Origin: Nocardia flavorosea NBRC 108225
Lineage (GTDB): Bacteria; Actinomycetota; Actinomycetes; Mycobacteriales; Mycobacteriaceae
Assembly: GCF_001613385.1 (NCBI RefSeq)
Contig: NZ_BDCG01000009.1
Location: forward strand, 1 to 64,000
Length of the DNA stretch: 64,000 bases
Direction of reading: 5' to 3'
Shown here in pieces: positions 25,093 to 34,220 of this stretch. Under the pieces are notes generated by a model. The model had not been told where the DNA came from, searched no databases, and saw nothing but the letters and a program-made list of their open reading frames with translations. Made by a program: the position numbers and the translations under genes. Numbering within the stretch: the stretch's first letter is position 1; each line of letters begins with the position of its first letter.

Positions 25093-27200
25093 ATGCAACG
25101 CCGAGTATTCTCAACTCCGGCCAGCCCGCCGCCATCAATGGCGGCGGGGGGACGGTCACCCTGGTCGAGGCAAGCACTTTCTGCCTGTCGGACCCACTCG
25201 GCGATATCCATTCCGGCACTTCGCAAGGACTGTTCTACCGCGATGCGCGGGTGATCTCGCGCTGGGAACTGCGCCTGGACGGCCAGCCCGCCGAACATCT
25301 CACGGTACTCACGCCGGAGGCGTTCAAGGGCCGGTTCATCCTGCGTAAACCCCCACGGGCCGGGGTCGCCGACAGTACAGTGCTGGTGGTCCGCCGCCGG
25401 CTCATCGGCAACGGGCTCAAAGAGGCCATCTCCGTACACAACCTCGGACACGAGGACACGGCGATGACCATCACCCTGTTCGTCGACTCCGACTTCGCGG
25501 ATCTGTTCGCGGTGAAGGAGGGTCGTAATCACGGCGGCGGCGCCGAACACAACGCTGTCGACGGCGATCTGCATCTGACCGACCACAACGAACCCGGCCG
25601 CGGCCTGACCGTCACCGCCACCGGCGGGGCGGTCATGCTGCCCGGCACCATCACCTGGCAGGTGGTGGTGCCGGCGCGGGGCCGCTGGGATACCGAAATC
25701 CTGGCCCAGCCCGTGGTCTCGCACCGCAGGGTGCAGATGGCTTTCGGTGACGACGAGGACAGCCCGATCAGCCGGCTGAAGGCGTGGCGGGCTACCGCCA
25801 CCGATCTCACCGCCACCGATCCGTCGTTGTCCGATGTCCTGCAACGCACCGAGAGCGATCTGGGCGCCCTGCGTATCGACGGCAGTACCGACGGCGCACC
25901 GGCCTATGTGGCAGCGGGCGCACCCTGGTTCATGGCGCTGTTCGGCCGGGACAGTCTGCTCACCTCCTGGATGGCGCTGCCCCTGGATTCGGCGCTCGCG
26001 GTCGGCACCCTGCGGCGGCTGGCGGATCTACAGGGCACGAAAGTCAATCCGATCACCGAGGAGGAGCCGGGGCGCATCATGCACGAGATGCGGCACGGCC
26101 CGGCCAGCGGACAGGTCCTCGGCGGCACCGTGTACTACGGGTCGGTCGACGCCACACCGCTGTTCGTCATGCTGCTGGCCGAATGCTGGCGCTGGGGCGC
26201 CGGAGACGCGGTGGTACGCGAACTGCTCCCGGCAGCGGACGCGGCGCTGGCCTGGATCGACGAATACGGTGACAGCGACGGCGACGGGTTCGTCGAATAC
26301 CGTCGCAAAACCGACCGCGGATTGAGCAACCAAGGCTGGAAGGACAGCTTCGACGCGATCAACGACGCGACCGGTCATCTGGCCGAACCGTCCATCGCGC
26401 TGTGCGAGGTCCAGGGCTATGTGTACGCCGCGCGCCGGGCCCGCGCCCAGCTCGCCGAGTACTTCGGCGATACGGGCACCGCGGAACGTCTGCGCGAACA
26501 GGCCGAAACGCTCAAGGCACAGTTCGACGAGGCCTTCTGGGTCGCCAAGAACGGCTGGTACGCGGTAGCTCTGGACGGCCAGAAGAACCAGGTCGACGCC
26601 CTGACCAGTAACGCCGCGCAATGCCTGTGGACGGGTATCGTTTCCGACGAACGGGCCGCCGAGCTGATCGAACGGCTCGCCGATGCGGCCATGGACAGCG
26701 GTTTCGGGCTGCGCACCCTGGCCTCCTCGATGGGCGCCTTCAATCCGATGAGCTATCACAACGGCTCGGTGTGGCCGCACGACACCGCCATCGCCGTGGC
26801 CGGACTGTTGCGGTATCGGCATATTCCGGGTGCGAGTGAACTGGCCGAACGACTCACCACCGGACTGCTCGACGCGGCCGGTGAATTCGGCGGACGGTTA
26901 CCCGAATTGTTCTGTGGTTTCGCCCGGACCGATTTCCGTTCACCGGTCCCCTACCCCACCTCCTGCTCTCCGCAGGCCTGGGCCAGCGCCGCCCCGCTGC
27001 TGCTGGTGCGCTCCTTCCTGGGGCTGTCCCCGTGTGCGCCGACGCGCACCCTGCGGGTGACCCCGCAACTTCCGCGGGAATGGGGCAAAGTCGGGCTGAC
27101 CGACCTGCGGCTGGGTCCGGCCACGGTGAGCATTCATGCCGAAGGCTCCACCATGCATGTCCACGGGCTACCCGATGACTGGAAACTTGTCACCGAATAG
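25089..27200 (+). CDS. Amylo-alpha-1,6-glucosidase / glycogen debranching-type glycosidase
   Basis: A 703-residue protein with an N-terminal beta-rich GDE_N-type domain (~15-220; FCLSDPLGDIHSGTSQGLFYRDARV) and a C-terminal (alpha/alpha)6-barrel glucosidase (~250-690). Active-site-like segments: AAGAPWFMALFGRDSLLTSW (~280), NQGWKDSFDAI (~415; Asp in the catalytic context), and MSYHNGSVWPHDTAIAVAG (~555). It lacks the transferase half of eukaryotic debranching enzymes. It is translationally coupled to the GT4 gene. An alpha-glucan or glycolipid role is plausible; no other glycogen genes are adjacent. Confidence 0.87.
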   Translation: MNATPSILNSGQPAAINGGGGTVTLVEASTFCLSDPLGDIHSGTSQGLFYRDARVISRWELRLDGQPAEHLTVLTPEAFKGRFILRKPPRAGVADSTVLVVRRRLIGNGLKEAISVHNLGHEDTAMTITLFVDSDFADLFAVKEGRNHGGGAEHNAVDGDLHLTDHNEPGRGLTVTATGGAVMLPGTITWQVVVPARGRWDTEILAQPVVSHRRVQMAFGDDEDSPISRLKAWRATATDLTATDPSLSDVLQRTESDLGALRIDGSTDGAPAYVAAGAPWFMALFGRDSLLTSWMALPLDSALAVGTLRRLADLQGTKVNPITEEEPGRIMHEMRHGPASGQVLGGTVYYGSVDATPLFVMLLAECWRWGAGDAVVRELLPAADAALAWIDEYGDSDGDGFVEYRRKTDRGLSNQGWKDSFDAINDATGHLAEPSIALCEVQGYVYAARRARAQLAEYFGDTGTAERLREQAETLKAQFDEAFWVAKNGWYAVALDGQKNQVDALTSNAAQCLWTGIVSDERAAELIERLADAAMDSGFGLRTLASSMGAFNPMSYHNGSVWPHDTAIAVAGLLRYRHIPGASELAERLTTGLLDAAGEFGGRLPELFCGFARTDFRSPVPYPTSCSPQAWASAAPLLLVRSFLGLSPCAPTRTLRVTPQLPREWGKVGLTDLRLGPATVSIHAEGSTMHVHGLPDDWKLVTE

Positions 27201-27270
27201 CAATCGCCCGGTGTGTCTACATCGCAAACAGGTGCCGGGACGATATCCTGGCTGGTTTAGTTGATCATGG

Positions 27271-27312
27271 CCCCTTAGGATGGACGTCTGTCCACCAGTC
27301 CTCCATAAGGGG
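27271..27312 (+). promoter_or_regulatory. 5'-UTR hairpin covering the ribosome binding site of the L,D-transpeptidase gene
   Basis: CCCCTTA (27271-27277) pairs with TAAGGGG (27306-27312), and the inner segments GGA and GGAC can pair with TCCT and GTCC. The right arm contains the Shine-Dalgarno sequence AAGGGG 7 bases before the ATG at 27320, so the fold would hide it. This is visible in sequence; a regulatory role is inferred. Confidence 0.5.
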
Positions 27313-27319
27313 TGGAACC

Positions 27320-28072
27320 ATGAATATTGTTGCCCGGCATCTGTTTCTGGCTCTCGCGATCGCACTGTCACTGATCGTCGTCCCGGCGGGGGCGAACGCC
27401 ATGACCGCAGGCGTTACCGGCTCCACCGCGGTCACCTCGGTCGCGCCGGCCGACGGCGCGGTCGTCGGAATCGCCCACCCGGTTACCGTCCGGTTTTCCG
27501 ATCCGGTCACCGACCGGGCCCGCGCGGAGAAAACGCTGTCGGTCACCGCCGATCGGCCGCTGCCCGGTACCTATTCCTGGCACGGCGACCGGGAACTGAC
27601 CTGGACGCCCAGCGGATTTCTCCCGGCGAACACCACATTCACCGTGGATTTCGGTGATCAGCGCACCCAGTTCCACACCAACGGCGGAGTCGTCGCCGAC
27701 GCGAACATGTCCACCCACACCTTCACCGTCTCCATGGGCGGCCACGTGGTGCGGACCATGCCGGCGTCCATGGGTAAGCCCGGGTTCGAAACCCCGACCG
27801 GCACCTACCCGGTACTGGAGAAGTTCCGCAACCTCATCTTCGATTCCCGTACCATCGGGATCCCGCTGGATTCGCCGGAGGGATACCTGATCGACGGCGA
27901 ATGGGCGGTACGGCTCACGTGGGGCGGTGTCTTCGTCCATTCCGCACCGTGGTCGGTGGGTCAACAGGGGAATTCCAATGTCAGCCACGGGTGTATCAAT
28001 CTGGCGCCCGGTGACGCGGCCTGGTACTACGAGAACGTCGGTATCGGCGATCCGGTGAACATTCACTGGTGA
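27320..28072 (+). CDS. Secreted L,D-transpeptidase (YkuD domain)
   Basis: A 250-residue exported cell-wall enzyme. Residues 1-27 are a signal peptide (hydrophobic LFLALAIALSLIVVPAGANA). Residues ~35-115 form an Ig-like/Big_5-type domain (VAPADGAVVGIAHPVTVRFSD). Residues ~125-250 are the YkuD catalytic domain with GKPGFETPTGTYPVL, the His of GVFVHSAPW, and the nucleophile in SNVSHGCINL (Cys ~228). It would form 3-3 cross-links in peptidoglycan or attach proteins. It is shorter than mycobacterial Ldt proteins with two Ig domains. No lipobox. It appears to be a single-gene unit with an upstream hairpin. Confidence 0.91.
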   Translation: MNIVARHLFLALAIALSLIVVPAGANAMTAGVTGSTAVTSVAPADGAVVGIAHPVTVRFSDPVTDRARAEKTLSVTADRPLPGTYSWHGDRELTWTPSGFLPANTTFTVDFGDQRTQFHTNGGVVADANMSTHTFTVSMGGHVVRTMPASMGKPGFETPTGTYPVLEKFRNLIFDSRTIGIPLDSPEGYLIDGEWAVRLTWGGVFVHSAPWSVGQQGNSNVSHGCINLAPGDAAWYYENVGIGDPVNIHW

Positions 28073-28161
28073 GCCGCTACGGCCCTGTGCTGCGCCGCGC
28101 CCGCGGATCCACTAGAACAATGGACAGCGAGCGCGCGCAGTGAATCGATGAAGGGGACCGC

Positions 28162-29358
28162 GTGATGGACCGACCACCGCCGGGACCCGGCACCGACGGG
28201 GAGAGCCACTCCGGCCGTTACACCGGTGCTGCGGACCGGAGTCGCTCCCCGGGGCATCCGTTGCCGGACTCCGGCGAGGAGCGGACCGAACATCGCGGCG
28301 GGTTCGGCCCCCTCCCCCCGGCGTCTCCCGGCCCCACACCCGGTTACGGGGCCGATGCTCCGGCCGACCCCATGCCGACGGTGCCGATCCCACGACTACC
28401 GGACGTGGGCAGTCACCACCCGACCGAACCGGAGCCGCTGCCACCGAAGCGGGCCGGTTACTCGACGCCCTCTCCCGAACCGGGCACACCCGATCGTTTC
28501 TCGTCCCCTACGGCCGAACACCCCCCGAATGCCCGGTACGAGGGCAATTGGGCGGACTGGATGATGTCTTCGGACGGCTATCCACCACGCCCCGGCGGCG
28601 AGCCCGCGGAATCGTATGCCACCGACACAGGATCGGCGCCATGGGACGACGGACAACCGGCCGATGACGTTCCGGCGGAGAAACCGGACGGCTCGGTGGC
28701 GAACGCACCGGAGCCGGACGCGACTGCCGCGCCGGCCACCGCGCGGGAACGGCTGCGAGCCCGCCTGACACCCCGCGAGGTGCCCGCGCCGTTACCGGTA
28801 ACCGCCCACACCAGCCGCACCCCTGGACGAACCCGCCTCCTCCCGGTACTGCTGGGTGTGGCGGGGGTCGCGGCTCTCGGAACCGCCGCCTACGTGCAAT
28901 TCGCGGTGGTGGGAGCCGGCGAATCATCCACGGCGGCGAATCCACCCACATCCCGGGCACCGGAGGTTCCACCGGCAGCGGACCCGAACTGCCCGGCCGA
29001 GCGCATCGGCAACACGGTGCAGGGCAACGGGCCCGGTGGCACCGGTTCCGGAACCGACGCCATCTTCGGCTTCCAGCACGCCTATTACGTGACCCGGTCC
29101 GGTGAGCAGGCGCGGACCGTGGTCGCTCCGGACGCCGCAGTCCCGCCCGCCGCCGATATCCAGCACGGTATCGATACGATCCCGGCCGGTACAACGCACT
29201 GTATCCAGATCACGCCGGGTGCCTTCGTCGGCCAATACACCGTGGTCGTCACCGAACACCGGCCCGGATCGGCGCCACTGGGATACAACCCGCAACTGGT
29301 GACCACGATGCGAATCGGTGACCGAACCTTGATCACCGGTATCGGCCCTATGCCCTGA
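28162..29358 (+). CDS. Membrane-anchored proline-rich protein with conserved extracytoplasmic domain (DUF8176-like)
   Basis: A 398-residue protein with a ~220-residue disordered N-terminal half rich in Pro, Gly, Ser and Glu, one transmembrane helix (RLLPVLLGVAGVAALGTAAYV, near residue 230), and an extracytoplasmic C-terminal domain of ~110 residues beginning at CPAERIGNTVQGNGPGGTGS and containing IFGFQHAYYVTRSGEQAR and TTHCIQITPGAFVGQYTV, with two cysteines able to form a disulfide. This C-terminal type recurs in Nocardiaceae proteins; I recall it as DUF8176, but cannot verify. Start is GTG at 28162 or the next codon ATG, after GAAGGGG. Function unknown. Confidence 0.72.
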   Translation: MMDRPPPGPGTDGESHSGRYTGAADRSRSPGHPLPDSGEERTEHRGGFGPLPPASPGPTPGYGADAPADPMPTVPIPRLPDVGSHHPTEPEPLPPKRAGYSTPSPEPGTPDRFSSPTAEHPPNARYEGNWADWMMSSDGYPPRPGGEPAESYATDTGSAPWDDGQPADDVPAEKPDGSVANAPEPDATAAPATARERLRARLTPREVPAPLPVTAHTSRTPGRTRLLPVLLGVAGVAALGTAAYVQFAVVGAGESSTAANPPTSRAPEVPPAADPNCPAERIGNTVQGNGPGGTGSGTDAIFGFQHAYYVTRSGEQARTVVAPDAAVPPAADIQHGIDTIPAGTTHCIQITPGAFVGQYTVVVTEHRPGSAPLGYNPQLVTTMRIGDRTLITGIGPMP

Positions 29359-29426
29359 CCGCCACGATTCGGTCCGGATCTCCGCAGGCGGTGGTCGGCG
29401 GCCGTACCGCCGGGCAGACTCGGAAG

Positions 29427-30419
29427 ATGGACGCTATCGGTACGGCTCGGGTTCCCGACCATCCGACGGTGCAGGCCGCTCTCTCGCTCGCTCGCCGCGC
29501 CCCCTCGGTCCACAACACCCAACCCTGGCGGCTGGTCTTCGACGGCCACCGGCTGCAGTTGTACGGCGATACCTACCGGCGGTTGTCCTCGGCAGATCCG
29601 CAGGGCCGGCAGTTGATCATCAGCTGCGGCGCCCTGCTGGACCATATCCGCACCGCGTTCGGGGCGGCAGGCTGGTCCACCCGGGTGATCCGGTTGCCCG
29701 ATACTGCCGCGGACCATCTCGCCGAGATCGACTTCGATCCCGCACAGGATGTTTCCGATACCGTCCGGGCGCGCGCGGAGGCCATCGACCGCCGCTATAC
29801 CGACCGGCTGCCGATGCTGCCACCGCGCGATTGGGAGCGGGTGGAGCCCACGTTGCGGGAAGTAGCCGCAGCCTACGAGGTCACCGTCACCGTGCTCGAG
29901 GCGTCTGCCCGCCTCCGGCTGGCCGCCGCGTCCGCGCAGTCCGCGGCCCTGCGGGCCTACGATCCGCAGTACCTGAACGAACTGCACTGGTGGGCGGGTA
30001 ACGACTCCCCCGCCGACGGTGTTCCGATCTCGGCGCTGATCTCGGCCGCGGAACTCGCCCAGGTGGGCGTGGGCCGGGCCTTTCCGGCCGCGCCGCCGTC
30101 GCTACGGCGCGGCGAGCTCACCGATGCGTCGCAACTGCTGGTGCTCGGATCGGCCGCGGACACGCCCGCCCAGTGGTTACGGGCCGGCGAGGCCCTGTCC
30201 GCGGTGCTGCTCGAATGTACGGCCGCGGGCCTGGCCACCTGTCCGCTGACCCACATCACGGAGGTCCCGGCGAGCCGCCGCGCCATCGCCAACCTCGTAC
30301 CCGGTCGGGTGGAACCGCAGGTGGTCGTCCGGGTCGGTACGGCGCCCACCACCGCCGCCCAGCCGCCGACACCACGCCGCCCGGTCGGCGATTTCCTGGA
30401 TCTGCACCGGTTCGGGTGA
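29427..30419 (+). CDS. Nitroreductase-family protein, Acg/Rv3131-like
   Basis: A 330-residue nitroreductase-fold protein of the mycobacterial Acg type, with two nitroreductase-like halves. The N-terminal signature is LARRAPSVHNTQPWRLVFDG (FMN-binding SxxNxQPW motif, about residue 25); the second half includes DASQLLVLGSAADTPAQWLRAGEALSA and GLATCPLTHITEVP. In M. tuberculosis such proteins belong to the hypoxia regulon, and several seem to sequester FMN rather than reduce nitro groups. The ATG at 29427 follows GGAAG. The neighbouring TetR gene on the same strand could be its regulator. Confidence 0.86.
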   Translation: MDAIGTARVPDHPTVQAALSLARRAPSVHNTQPWRLVFDGHRLQLYGDTYRRLSSADPQGRQLIISCGALLDHIRTAFGAAGWSTRVIRLPDTAADHLAEIDFDPAQDVSDTVRARAEAIDRRYTDRLPMLPPRDWERVEPTLREVAAAYEVTVTVLEASARLRLAAASAQSAALRAYDPQYLNELHWWAGNDSPADGVPISALISAAELAQVGVGRAFPAAPPSLRRGELTDASQLLVLGSAADTPAQWLRAGEALSAVLLECTAAGLATCPLTHITEVPASRRAIANLVPGRVEPQVVVRVGTAPTTAAQPPTPRRPVGDFLDLHRFG

Positions 30420-30502
30420 CCCGCCGGCCGACCGGTTCACAGGCGCGTGGAACATCGGGCAGCGGAGTCCATTCGTCTCGGCCGGCCACCCGTTACTCTG
30501 TC

Positions 30503-31096
30503 GTGATGACGACCCAGCAGCCCGCTCCGCAGGAGCGGCGGCCCGCGAACCGCGGACCGAAGGCTGCCGCCCACAACCGGGCGGCCCTGATTGCCGCGGC
30601 CCGGGAAATCTTCGCGGTACAGGGCTTGGACGCTCCCCTTTCGGCGATCGCCCGCCGGGCCGGGGTCGGGCAGGGCGTGCTGTATCGGCACTTTCCCGAC
30701 CGGGAGGCCATCGCGGCCGCGGTCCTGGAGAAGAACGTGCGGGAGATCGAGGGGGCGGCCGCGGTCGAGGGCACCTCTCTCGACACAGTGCTCGGGGTGG
30801 TGACCTGGCATCAGACGCAGTCCGCCGCGTTCATCGGCCTGTTGCACCACGGGATGAACGACCGCGCCGATATCCGTGCGTGGTCCCGGAAGCTGTCCGA
30901 ACGAGTCGAGACCGCCCTGCGCAACTGCCTACCGGCGGATCATCGGCTGAGCGCGGACGATCTCATGCTGGCCATCGCCATGGTTTCCGGCGCCGCCACC
31001 GGTCCCACTCCGCAGGAACGTGAGCGCCGGGCGGTGGCGGCCTGGCGATTGCTCGGTATCACGGTGGGACCGGTGCACCCGTTCGAGGACGAGTAA
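30503..31096 (+). CDS. TetR-family transcriptional regulator
   Basis: A 197-residue TetR regulator. The helix-turn-helix lies at ~25-70: HNRAALIAAAREIFAVQGLD, then PLSAIARRAGVGQGVLYRHFPDREAI. The C-terminal ligand domain includes MNDRADIRAWSRKL and LMLAIAMVSGAATGP, typical of the YerO/SCO-type subgroup. No ribosome binding site precedes the ATG, and TTACTC lies about 10 bases upstream as a -10-like element, suggesting a leaderless transcript. An in-frame GTG sits immediately before the ATG. Confidence 0.87.
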   Translation: MMTTQQPAPQERRPANRGPKAAAHNRAALIAAAREIFAVQGLDAPLSAIARRAGVGQGVLYRHFPDREAIAAAVLEKNVREIEGAAAVEGTSLDTVLGVVTWHQTQSAAFIGLLHHGMNDRADIRAWSRKLSERVETALRNCLPADHRLSADDLMLAIAMVSGAATGPTPQERERRAVAAWRLLGITVGPVHPFEDE

Positions 31097-31106
31097 GGCG
31101 TCGGCA

Positions 31107-32120
31107 TCAGCCGCCGTTCGACTGGCGGATCCCCTCCGCGAGTGCCTCGAATGTGTACAGGTAACCACCGGCGGGACCGCTGACGGTCAGATAGGCCGTG
31201 GTCGCGCCCGGTGTGATCGCCACATTGGTCGCCGATTCCAGGCCTTCGGTACCGTCCGGAAGCTCGACTGTCGCGAGCCGTTCCCCGTGGGGGCTGTACA
31301 CCGCCATCGCGGCCCGGCCGTGCAGGGCCTGGTAGAGATTGCCCGCCGCGTCCACGGCGATCGAGTCGGTCTGGGCGATACCTCCGTCGACGCGGATGGC
31401 CGTGTGCCGGGGGCCGGTCCCGCCCCTTTCGCCGAGGTGCAGGTAGGAGATTCGGTTCTCGATCAATTCGCTGATCCACAGCCCACGATAGTCCGGGTCG
31501 AACGAGATCCCGTTCGGCGCGGCCAGACCATCGGCCAGAACGGTGGCCTTCTTGCCGGTCCGGTCGATCCGTACCACCCGTCCGATCGCGGCGCCGTCGG
31601 AGAGGCCGCGGGAGTCGCTGATGTAGAGGTTGCCGTCGCGATCGAAGGCGATATCGTCGGGCTGCATCCGGGCACCGTCGACGGGGCCGGTGAAGAAGGT
31701 CCGGCGATCGGTGCCGCCGGGCGCCAGCGAGACGATCTCGCCGTGCGCGAAGTCGGTCAGATAGAGCCGGCCGTCGTGCGGGCTGAACTGGGCGGATGTG
31801 TAGGCGCCCCGGTCGTCGGTGAACAGCGAATGCGAGGTCTTCCGGTCGATATCGACCCGCATCACCTTCGGCTCGCCGGCGGGTGCGGGGACGTCGACGA
31901 CGATCAATCCACCCTGCTGGTCGAATGCCGGCCCCTCCAGCAAGGTCATTCCGTGCTTTGCCGGTGCGGTTTTCAGGCGCATGAACTCCTCGGCGGCGAG
32001 GATCCGGCCTGCACCGCTGCGGGCCGGTTCGCCGGCGGAGCCTGCGCCACCGCACCCGGTCAGGACCAGCATGGCGAGTGCGGCCGAAGCCGTCAGTAAT
32101 CGGGTTCGAGGTCGTCGCAT
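31107..32120 (-). CDS. SMP-30/gluconolactonase-like beta-propeller lipoprotein
   Basis: A 337-residue exported lipoprotein. The N-terminal signal (RRPRTRLLTASAALAMLVLTGCGG) ends with lipobox LTGC, Cys ~23. The mature part is a six-bladed beta-propeller with repeated blades: LLEGPAFDQQGGLIVVDVP, PDDIAFDRDGNLYISDSRG, LAAPNGISFDPDYRGLWISE and TDSIAVDAAGNLYQAL, the pattern of the SMP-30/gluconolaconase/LRE-like group. It may bind metal or hydrolyse a lactone; the substrate is unknown. It converges with the TetR gene (10-base gap) and is divergent from the Baeyer-Villiger gene. Confidence 0.86.
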   Translation of the reverse strand: MRRPRTRLLTASAALAMLVLTGCGGAGSAGEPARSGAGRILAAEEFMRLKTAPAKHGMTLLEGPAFDQQGGLIVVDVPAPAGEPKVMRVDIDRKTSHSLFTDDRGAYTSAQFSPHDGRLYLTDFAHGEIVSLAPGGTDRRTFFTGPVDGARMQPDDIAFDRDGNLYISDSRGLSDGAAIGRVVRIDRTGKKATVLADGLAAPNGISFDPDYRGLWISELIENRISYLHLGERGGTGPRHTAIRVDGGIAQTDSIAVDAAGNLYQALHGRAAMAVYSPHGERLATVELPDGTEGLESATNVAITPGATTAYLTVSGPAGGYLYTFEALAEGIRQSNGG

Positions 32121-32286
32121 GGAGGAGTCACCTTTTCGTCCGTGGGCTGTGGTCACGCCAACCCTATCCGGACACTGTTGTCCGGTACTTGTTACGGTAG
32201 GCGAAGGCCGCTCCCGCCGAGAGCAGTTCGCCGGACGCCGGAGATACGGCCGGACCCCCGACAGCCGAAAGAATCGAGGCCCGCCC

Positions 32287-34128
32287 ATGACACCGTCCGC
32301 GCCGGCACCGTCCCCCGACGACCTCGCGGCACTACGGCGCCGCTATCACCACGAACGGGAACGACGCGTACGGCCCGACGACACCGGCCAATACCGCACC
32401 ACCGACGCCGAATTCGGTTACTACGCCGCCGACCCCTACGTGGGCGAGAGGACCGAACGCGCGCCGCTGCACGACACCGTGGACGTTGCCGTCGTCGGCG
32501 GCGGATTCGGCGGAATCCTGGCGGGCGCGCACCTACGCGATCAGAACGTGGAACGGGTCCGGATCATCGATACGGCGGGCGATTTCGGCGGCACCTGGTA
32601 CTGGAACCGCTACCCCGGCATCCACTGCGATATCGAGTCCCATGTCTACCTGCCCCTGCTCGACGAGACCGGCTACGTGCCCGAATGGAAGTACTCCCCC
32701 GGCGAGGAGATACGGCGCCACGCCATCCGGATCGCGGAAAGGTACGACCTGTACGCGGACGCCCTGTTCTCCACCACCGTCACCGACCTGACCTGGGACG
32801 ACGACATCGAGCACTGGCTCGTGACGACCGACCGAGGGGACGTTTTCGCGGCCCGGTACGTCATCACCGCCACCGGCACACTGACCGAACCGAAATTGCC
32901 GGGGATCCCCGGGATCCAGGATTTCCGGGGCCACACCTTCCATACCTCCCGCTGGGATTACGGCTACACCGGCGGCACGCCGGACGGCGGGATGACCGGG
33001 CTGCGGGACAAACGTGTGGGCGTCGTAGGCACCGGCGCGACCGGTGTGCAGGTCGTTCCCATGCTGGCCGCGGATACTGCACACCTCTACGTCTTTCAGC
33101 GCACCCCTTCCACCGTCGACGTCCGCGCCAACCGCCGGACGACGGCCGGCGACGTCGGCGCGAACCGCGTGGGATGGGCCCGGCAACGCCGGGACAACTT
33201 CCTGCGCATCGTCTCCGGCGAAACCGCCGAGGAAGATCTCGTGGCCGACGGGTGGACGGCATCGGCAGGACTGCTGGAGAAGTTGTTGCCCAGCTTCCGG
33301 CGACGCGGTGACCGCGAAACCTTCGAAGCCGCCTACGAAGTGGCCGACGCCGTCAAGATGAACACTATCCGCGACCGCGTCCGGCAAACGGTCACGGATC
33401 CGGAGACGGCGGAAAAACTCGCGCCCTGGTATCGATACGCCTGTAAACGGCCCACGTTCTCCGACAACTACTATCCTGCGTTCAACCGCAGCAACGTCAC
33501 CCTGGTCGATACCGCGGATTCGCACGGCATCGAGCGGGTCACCGAAAACGGTGTCGTCGTCGACGGTATCGAATACCCACTCGACTGCCTGGTCTTCGCC
33601 ACGGGTTTCTCCGTCGGTATCTCCGGTATCCGTTCCGGCAAACTCCCGGTCCGCGGCCGGGGCGGCACTCTGCTGCTCGACGCGTGGGACCGGCACGGTG
33701 TCCGGACTCTGCACGGATTCACCAGCAACGGGTTCCCGAACCTGATCCACATGGGCCCCCAGCAGAACGCCAGTAGCGTCAATTTCACCCATATCCTGGA
33801 TGAACAGGCCTGCCACGCCGCCGCCCTCATCGCGGCCGCCGAGGCGGCACACGCCCTCGTCGAACCGTCCCGTGCCGCCGAGGACGCCTGGCTCGAAATC
33901 CTCGCGCAGGATGCCCCGGACCACGAATGGTTCCACGCCGAATGCACCCCCGGCTACTACAACAGGGAGGGGCGCGGGCGCACCAGCGGAGCGGGTGCGT
34001 ACCCACACGGTGCCTACGCTTTCCACGAACTGCTGCGCCACTGGCGGACAGAATCCATCGACGAAGCGCTCCGGGCCGGGAACTCCCCCGGCAAACCCGC
34101 TCCGCGAACGAATCTGGTGACGCACTGA
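32287..34128 (+). CDS. Type I Baeyer-Villiger monooxygenase (flavin-dependent)
   Basis: A 613-residue FAD/NADPH monooxygenase. FAD-binding GxGxxG is VAVVGGGFGGILAG (~residue 68). The Baeyer-Villiger fingerprint F-x-G-x3-H-x3-W-D appears as FRGHTFHTSRWD (~218). The second Rossmann motif is VGVVGTGATGVQ (~248). WYWNRYPGIHCDIES (~100) and FATGFSVG (~440) also fit the cyclohexanone/phenylacetone monooxygenase group; it carries the ~60-residue N-terminal extension of the longer subgroup. It inserts oxygen next to a carbonyl to make esters or lactones. The divergent SMP-30 protein could in principle act on a lactone product. Confidence 0.91.
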   Translation: MTPSAPAPSPDDLAALRRRYHHERERRVRPDDTGQYRTTDAEFGYYAADPYVGERTERAPLHDTVDVAVVGGGFGGILAGAHLRDQNVERVRIIDTAGDFGGTWYWNRYPGIHCDIESHVYLPLLDETGYVPEWKYSPGEEIRRHAIRIAERYDLYADALFSTTVTDLTWDDDIEHWLVTTDRGDVFAARYVITATGTLTEPKLPGIPGIQDFRGHTFHTSRWDYGYTGGTPDGGMTGLRDKRVGVVGTGATGVQVVPMLAADTAHLYVFQRTPSTVDVRANRRTTAGDVGANRVGWARQRRDNFLRIVSGETAEEDLVADGWTASAGLLEKLLPSFRRRGDRETFEAAYEVADAVKMNTIRDRVRQTVTDPETAEKLAPWYRYACKRPTFSDNYYPAFNRSNVTLVDTADSHGIERVTENGVVVDGIEYPLDCLVFATGFSVGISGIRSGKLPVRGRGGTLLLDAWDRHGVRTLHGFTSNGFPNLIHMGPQQNASSVNFTHILDEQACHAAALIAAAEAAHALVEPSRAAEDAWLEILAQDAPDHEWFHAECTPGYYNREGRGRTSGAGAYPHGAYAFHELLRHWRTESIDEALRAGNSPGKPAPRTNLVTH

Positions 34129-34173
34129 CCTGCGCACCACCTGTACGCCCGGCCCGGCTCCCCCGATATCCCG

Positions 34174-34190
34174 GCGCGGAAAACCCGCGC
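34174..34190. terminator. Short terminator hairpin after the monooxygenase gene
   Basis: Stem GCGCGG / CCGCGC with loop AAAAC, 45 bases downstream of the monooxygenase stop and 30 bases before the ABC operon. Modest strength. Confidence 0.4.
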
Positions 34191-34220
34191 ATCCCGGCGG
34201 CACCGGAATAGGGTGCAACC

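Noticed and set aside
27201-27319. c-di-AMP riboswitch before the L,D-transpeptidase
   Set aside because: Such elements occur near wall-remodelling genes in actinobacteria, but the leader is only ~120 bases and lacks the conserved motifs; only a simple hairpin is present.
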